A stretch of DNA of 7,042 nucleotides, taken from Candidatus Magasanikbacteria bacterium CG10_big_fil_rev_8_21_14_0_10_36_16. GTDB taxonomy: Bacteria; Patescibacteriota; Patescibacteriia; Magasanikbacterales; UBA922. The notes beneath the pieces are model-generated. The model made no database searches, was not told where the DNA came from, and saw nothing but the letters and a program-made list of their open reading frames with translations. Positions 5,046-7,042 of the stretch are shown here, in pieces. The translations under genes and the position numbers were made by a program. How positions within the stretch are numbered: position 1 is the stretch's first letter; the number at the start of each line of letters is the position of its first letter. The DNA is taken from NCBI GenBank assembly GCA_002773185.1, contig PFBU01000033.1, positions 1-7,042 on the forward strand, written 5' to 3'.

Positions 5046-6101
5046 ATGCCAGTAAAATTATCTATACATTTAGTCTCCTGGAATGGTGCGAAGTATATCC
5101 CTTATCTTTTTGATTCTCTAAAAAAACAAACTTACAAAGATTGGAAACTTTTTGTTTGGGAAAATGCTTCAAGTGACGAAACTGCTAGTCTGATAAAAAA
5201 AGAATTAGAAAATTTTGATATTGCACATAAATATTTGGCCAGTGAAAGAAACCTTGGTTTTGCTTGGGGACACAATGAACTTTACAAAAAAACAGATAGT
5301 GAATATTTTCTTTTACTGAATCAAGATATGTATTTGATGCCAGATACTTTGGAAAAGATGATAAAGTTTCTTGATGAAAATAAAGAAGTTGCTTCTGTTA
5401 GTCCGAGACTCATGAAATGGAATTTTGCAGAAATAGAAAACGATTTTGACGAAAGTTTTACAAATAGGATTGATTCTTTGGGATTGAAAGTTTTACGAAA
5501 TAGAAGAGTAATAGAAAAATATGCAGGAAAAGATTGGGATGAAAAAAAAGCCAAAATGGAACTTTCTTTTCGTATAAAAAAGCATGAAGCTCTGGAAGTG
5601 TTTGGTGTGTCTGGTGCTCTACCAATGTACAGAAGAAATGCTATTGAAAAAGTACAGTTTTCGGATGGTAACTTTTTTGATAGTCTTTATGAATCTTACA
5701 AAGAAGATGTGGATTTAGCTTTCAGATTACGTATCGCAGGATTTCAATCTTTTGTTTTGTTAGATACTATTGTCTATCATGATAGATCAGCTCAAGGTCA
5801 AGAAAGACTAGGTGATACGACAGCGGTGGAAAATAAGAAAAAACAGCCAGATTGGATTAAGTACCATAGTTACAAAAATCACTTGATGACACTTTATAAA
5901 AATGAGTACGGTCAAAACTTTGCCCTTGATTTTTTTGCTATAATATGGTATGAATTAAAGAAGTTTGGTTACTTTTTATTGTTTGATAGAGCTGTTTTGA
6001 AGGGTTTGTTTGTTGTTTGGAAGAATAGGAAGTTGTTGAAAACTCGTAGAGAAGAGATAAAAAAAATGCGCGTGGTAGATTATAAGGAACTCCGAAAGTG
6101 A
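5046..6101 (+). CDS. family 2 glycosyltransferase with extended C-terminal region
   Basis: This is a 351-residue GT-A enzyme. The N-terminal strand LSIHLVSWNG (5-14) is followed by WENASSDET (38-46), ERNLGFAWGHN (67-77), the DxD-equivalent NQD (92-94), FGVSGALPMYRR (186-197) and YKEDVDLAFRL (218-228), then IVYHDRSAQG (242-251). The insert between about 122 and 180 is longer and more charged than in the preceding glycosyltransferase. A hydrophobic stretch (about 293-325, ALDFFAIIWYELKKFGYFLL...) suggests membrane association, followed by a very basic tail (about 326-341). It uses TGA as stop. The ATG at 5046 is preferred to an in-frame GTG at 5022, which is the last unit of the 7-bp repeat. 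No Shine-Dalgarno sequence is present. It probably adds a second residue to the same glycan; sugar specificity is unknown. Confidence 0.87.
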   Translation: MPVKLSIHLVSWNGAKYIPYLFDSLKKQTYKDWKLFVWENASSDETASLIKKELENFDIAHKYLASERNLGFAWGHNELYKKTDSEYFLLLNQDMYLMPDTLEKMIKFLDENKEVASVSPRLMKWNFAEIENDFDESFTNRIDSLGLKVLRNRRVIEKYAGKDWDEKKAKMELSFRIKKHEALEVFGVSGALPMYRRNAIEKVQFSDGNFFDSLYESYKEDVDLAFRLRIAGFQSFVLLDTIVYHDRSAQGQERLGDTTAVENKKKQPDWIKYHSYKNHLMTLYKNEYGQNFALDFFAIIWYELKKFGYFLLFDRAVLKGLFVVWKNRKLLKTRREEIKKMRVVDYKELRK

Positions 6102-6121
6102 TGGAGTTGAAGTTAAAAGTT

Positions 6122-6155
6122 TATAAAGTAGCAGAATGTAACAAATATAAAGTAG
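6122..6155 (+). repeat. 10-bp direct repeat TATAAAGTAG
   Basis: TATAAAGTAG occurs at 6122-6131 and again at 6146-6155, 24 bases apart, in an AG-rich stretch between the second and third glycosyltransferase genes and just before a predicted promoter. The 10-base identity in such AT-rich DNA could be coincidental or a degenerate intergenic repeat; operator sites are another possibility. Confidence 0.4.
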
Positions 6156-6160
6156 AAAGG

Positions 6161-6188
6161 TTGAATATTTTTTAATTAGTAATATAAT
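6161..6188 (+). promoter_or_regulatory. sigma70-type promoter upstream of the third glycosyltransferase
   Basis: TTGAAT (6161-6166, 4/6) is followed after 16 bases by a perfect TATAAT (6183-6188). Initiation near 6195 would give a leader of about 57 bases that consists almost entirely of the 9-bp array and ends at the ATG at 6252. The gap is 150 bases, longer than usual here, which fits a separate start of transcription. Confidence 0.5.
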
Positions 6189-6201
6189 TTTGTGAAGTGA
6201 A

Positions 6202-6246
6202 TTTGCTGAGTTTGCTGTATCTGCTGACTCTGCTGGCTTAGCTAAA
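6202..6246 (+). repeat. 9-bp tandem array, core TYTGCTGNN, four clear units plus one degenerate
   Basis: The units in register are TTTGCTGAG, TTTGCTGTA, TCTGCTGAC, TCTGCTGGC and a degenerate TTAGCTAAA. The GCTG core is fixed while the last two positions vary freely. It ends six bases before the glycosyltransferase ATG, as the array at 596-640 ends three bases before the Nudix ATG. A possible remnant in the opposite orientation (CAGCAGACTCAG, 2203-2214) lies after rmlB. Confidence 0.8.
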
Positions 6247-6251
6247 ATGTT

Positions 6252-7042
6252 ATGAAAGATATAAATATAGTTTTCGTAAACTACAACAGAAAAGATGATA
6301 TTAGTCTAGCGGTTGCTTCACTGTTTTCTGATATACAAAATTGTAAATATGATGTCCAAATTACGGTAGTGGACAATTCTCTAAATGAAGACAAAATAAA
6401 AGAAAAATTGGCAAATAAATTTCCAAAAGTAAAATATATTGATGCTTTAGGCAATGTTGGTTTTGGCAAGGGAAACAATTTAGGCTTCAAAAATGCAGAA
6501 GCTCGTTATTATTTTGCTTTCAATCCAGATACCTTGATTCCAGAAAATTCTAGAACAATTGAGAAAATTATTGAATTTATGGATAATAATCCCAAGATTG
6601 CTTGTGTGGGTCCAAAGCTTCTTAATATGGATAATACTTTGCAATATAATTGTTATCGTTTTGACTTAGCTTCAATTATTATAAAACCATTGAAACAAAT
6701 CAATTTTGATAAAAAATATAAATGGGTCAAGAAACACGCTGACAAATTGGAAATGAAAGATTTTGATCACAATTCTACTAGGCCAGTAGATTGGGTTTTG
6801 GGAGCAGCTATGATTGTGCGCAAAGAAATAGCTGACGAAATTGGAATGTTTGATGAAAAATATTTTATGTATTTGGAAGATGCTGATTGGTGTCATCGTA
6901 TGTGGGAAAAAAATTATCCAGTATATTATGTTCATGATATTGTGATAAATCATGTACATACCAGAGAATCTGCCAAAATTCCTGGAATTTTCAAAGCAAT
7001 ATTCAAAAATAAATTAGCGCGTATTCATGCTAATAGCTGGGT
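6252..7042 (+). CDS. family 2 glycosyltransferase, WbbL-like, 3' end outside window
   Basis: An open frame starts at ATG 6252 (MKDINIVFVNYNRKDD) and runs to the window edge without a stop, giving 263 complete residues. Family marks are VVDNS (39-43), NVGFGKGNNLG (68-78), the DxD-equivalent NPD (91-93), GPKLL (120-124), WVLGAAMIVRKE (181-192) and YFMYLEDADWCHRM (204-217), followed by INHVHTRESAK (232-242) and KNKLARIHANSW. It is therefore nearly full length, with the short C-terminal part missing. ATG 6247 is out of frame and stops at once. Like its neighbours it would act on a membrane-attached glycan in the cytosol. The NHVHTRESA segment makes it distinct from both preceding enzymes, so it is not a recent duplicate. 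Confidence 0.9.
   Translation, partial: MKDINIVFVNYNRKDDISLAVASLFSDIQNCKYDVQITVVDNSLNEDKIKEKLANKFPKVKYIDALGNVGFGKGNNLGFKNAEARYYFAFNPDTLIPENSRTIEKIIEFMDNNPKIACVGPKLLNMDNTLQYNCYRFDLASIIIKPLKQINFDKKYKWVKKHADKLEMKDFDHNSTRPVDWVLGAAMIVRKEIADEIGMFDEKYFMYLEDADWCHRMWEKNYPVYYVHDIVINHVHTRESAKIPGIFKAIFKNKLARIHANSW

Overview
The window is AT-rich bacterial DNA with genes all on the + strand. Genes are compact, Leu is mostly TTG, and seven of the eight visible translation starts lack a Shine-Dalgarno sequence. A 20-bp GC-rich palindrome (CCTGCCTGCCGGCAGGCAGG) and short-period repeats fill the gaps. Together these suggest a member of the Candidate Phyla Radiation/Patescibacteria, probably Parcubacteria-like. 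This is inference from style; no marker gene is present. UGA acts as a normal stop (at 79-81 and 6099-6101), so the Gracilibacteria code is not in use.

Left block (1-3899): the last 26 codons of an upstream gene; a good sigma70-type promoter (66-94); a HIT-family nucleotide hydrolase/transferase (123-527); a gap with a palindrome and a 9-bp-period array; a Nudix hydrolase (644-1180); nucleotide-glucose 4,6-dehydratase RmlB (1195-2199); a protein matching plant NRS/ER bifunctional 3,5-epimerase/4-reductase better than bacterial RmlD (2256-3140); a helical protein of unknown function (3153-3851); and a clear intrinsic terminator (3870-3899).

Right block (3904-7042): a second promoter, a perfect copy of the palindrome with a hairpin element, then three family 2 glycosyltransferases of the WbbL/rhamnosyltransferase-like type (4063-4914, 5046-6101, and 6252 to the window edge, cut at its 3' end). 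They are separated by a 7-bp-period inverted repeat and by a promoter followed by a second, different 9-bp-period array.

Read together this is part of a surface-polysaccharide locus. RmlB makes a 4-keto-6-deoxy-glucose nucleotide, the NRS/ER-like enzyme would finish L-rhamnose in one polypeptide (no rmlC or rmlD is visible), and the glycosyltransferases would build a rhamnose-containing glycan on the cytoplasmic side of the membrane. The two points most worth following up are the plant-type two-gene rhamnose route and the families of palindromic and fixed-period repeats that occupy most of the larger gaps. I see no convincing sign of a wholly new defence, mobile or RNA-guided system.
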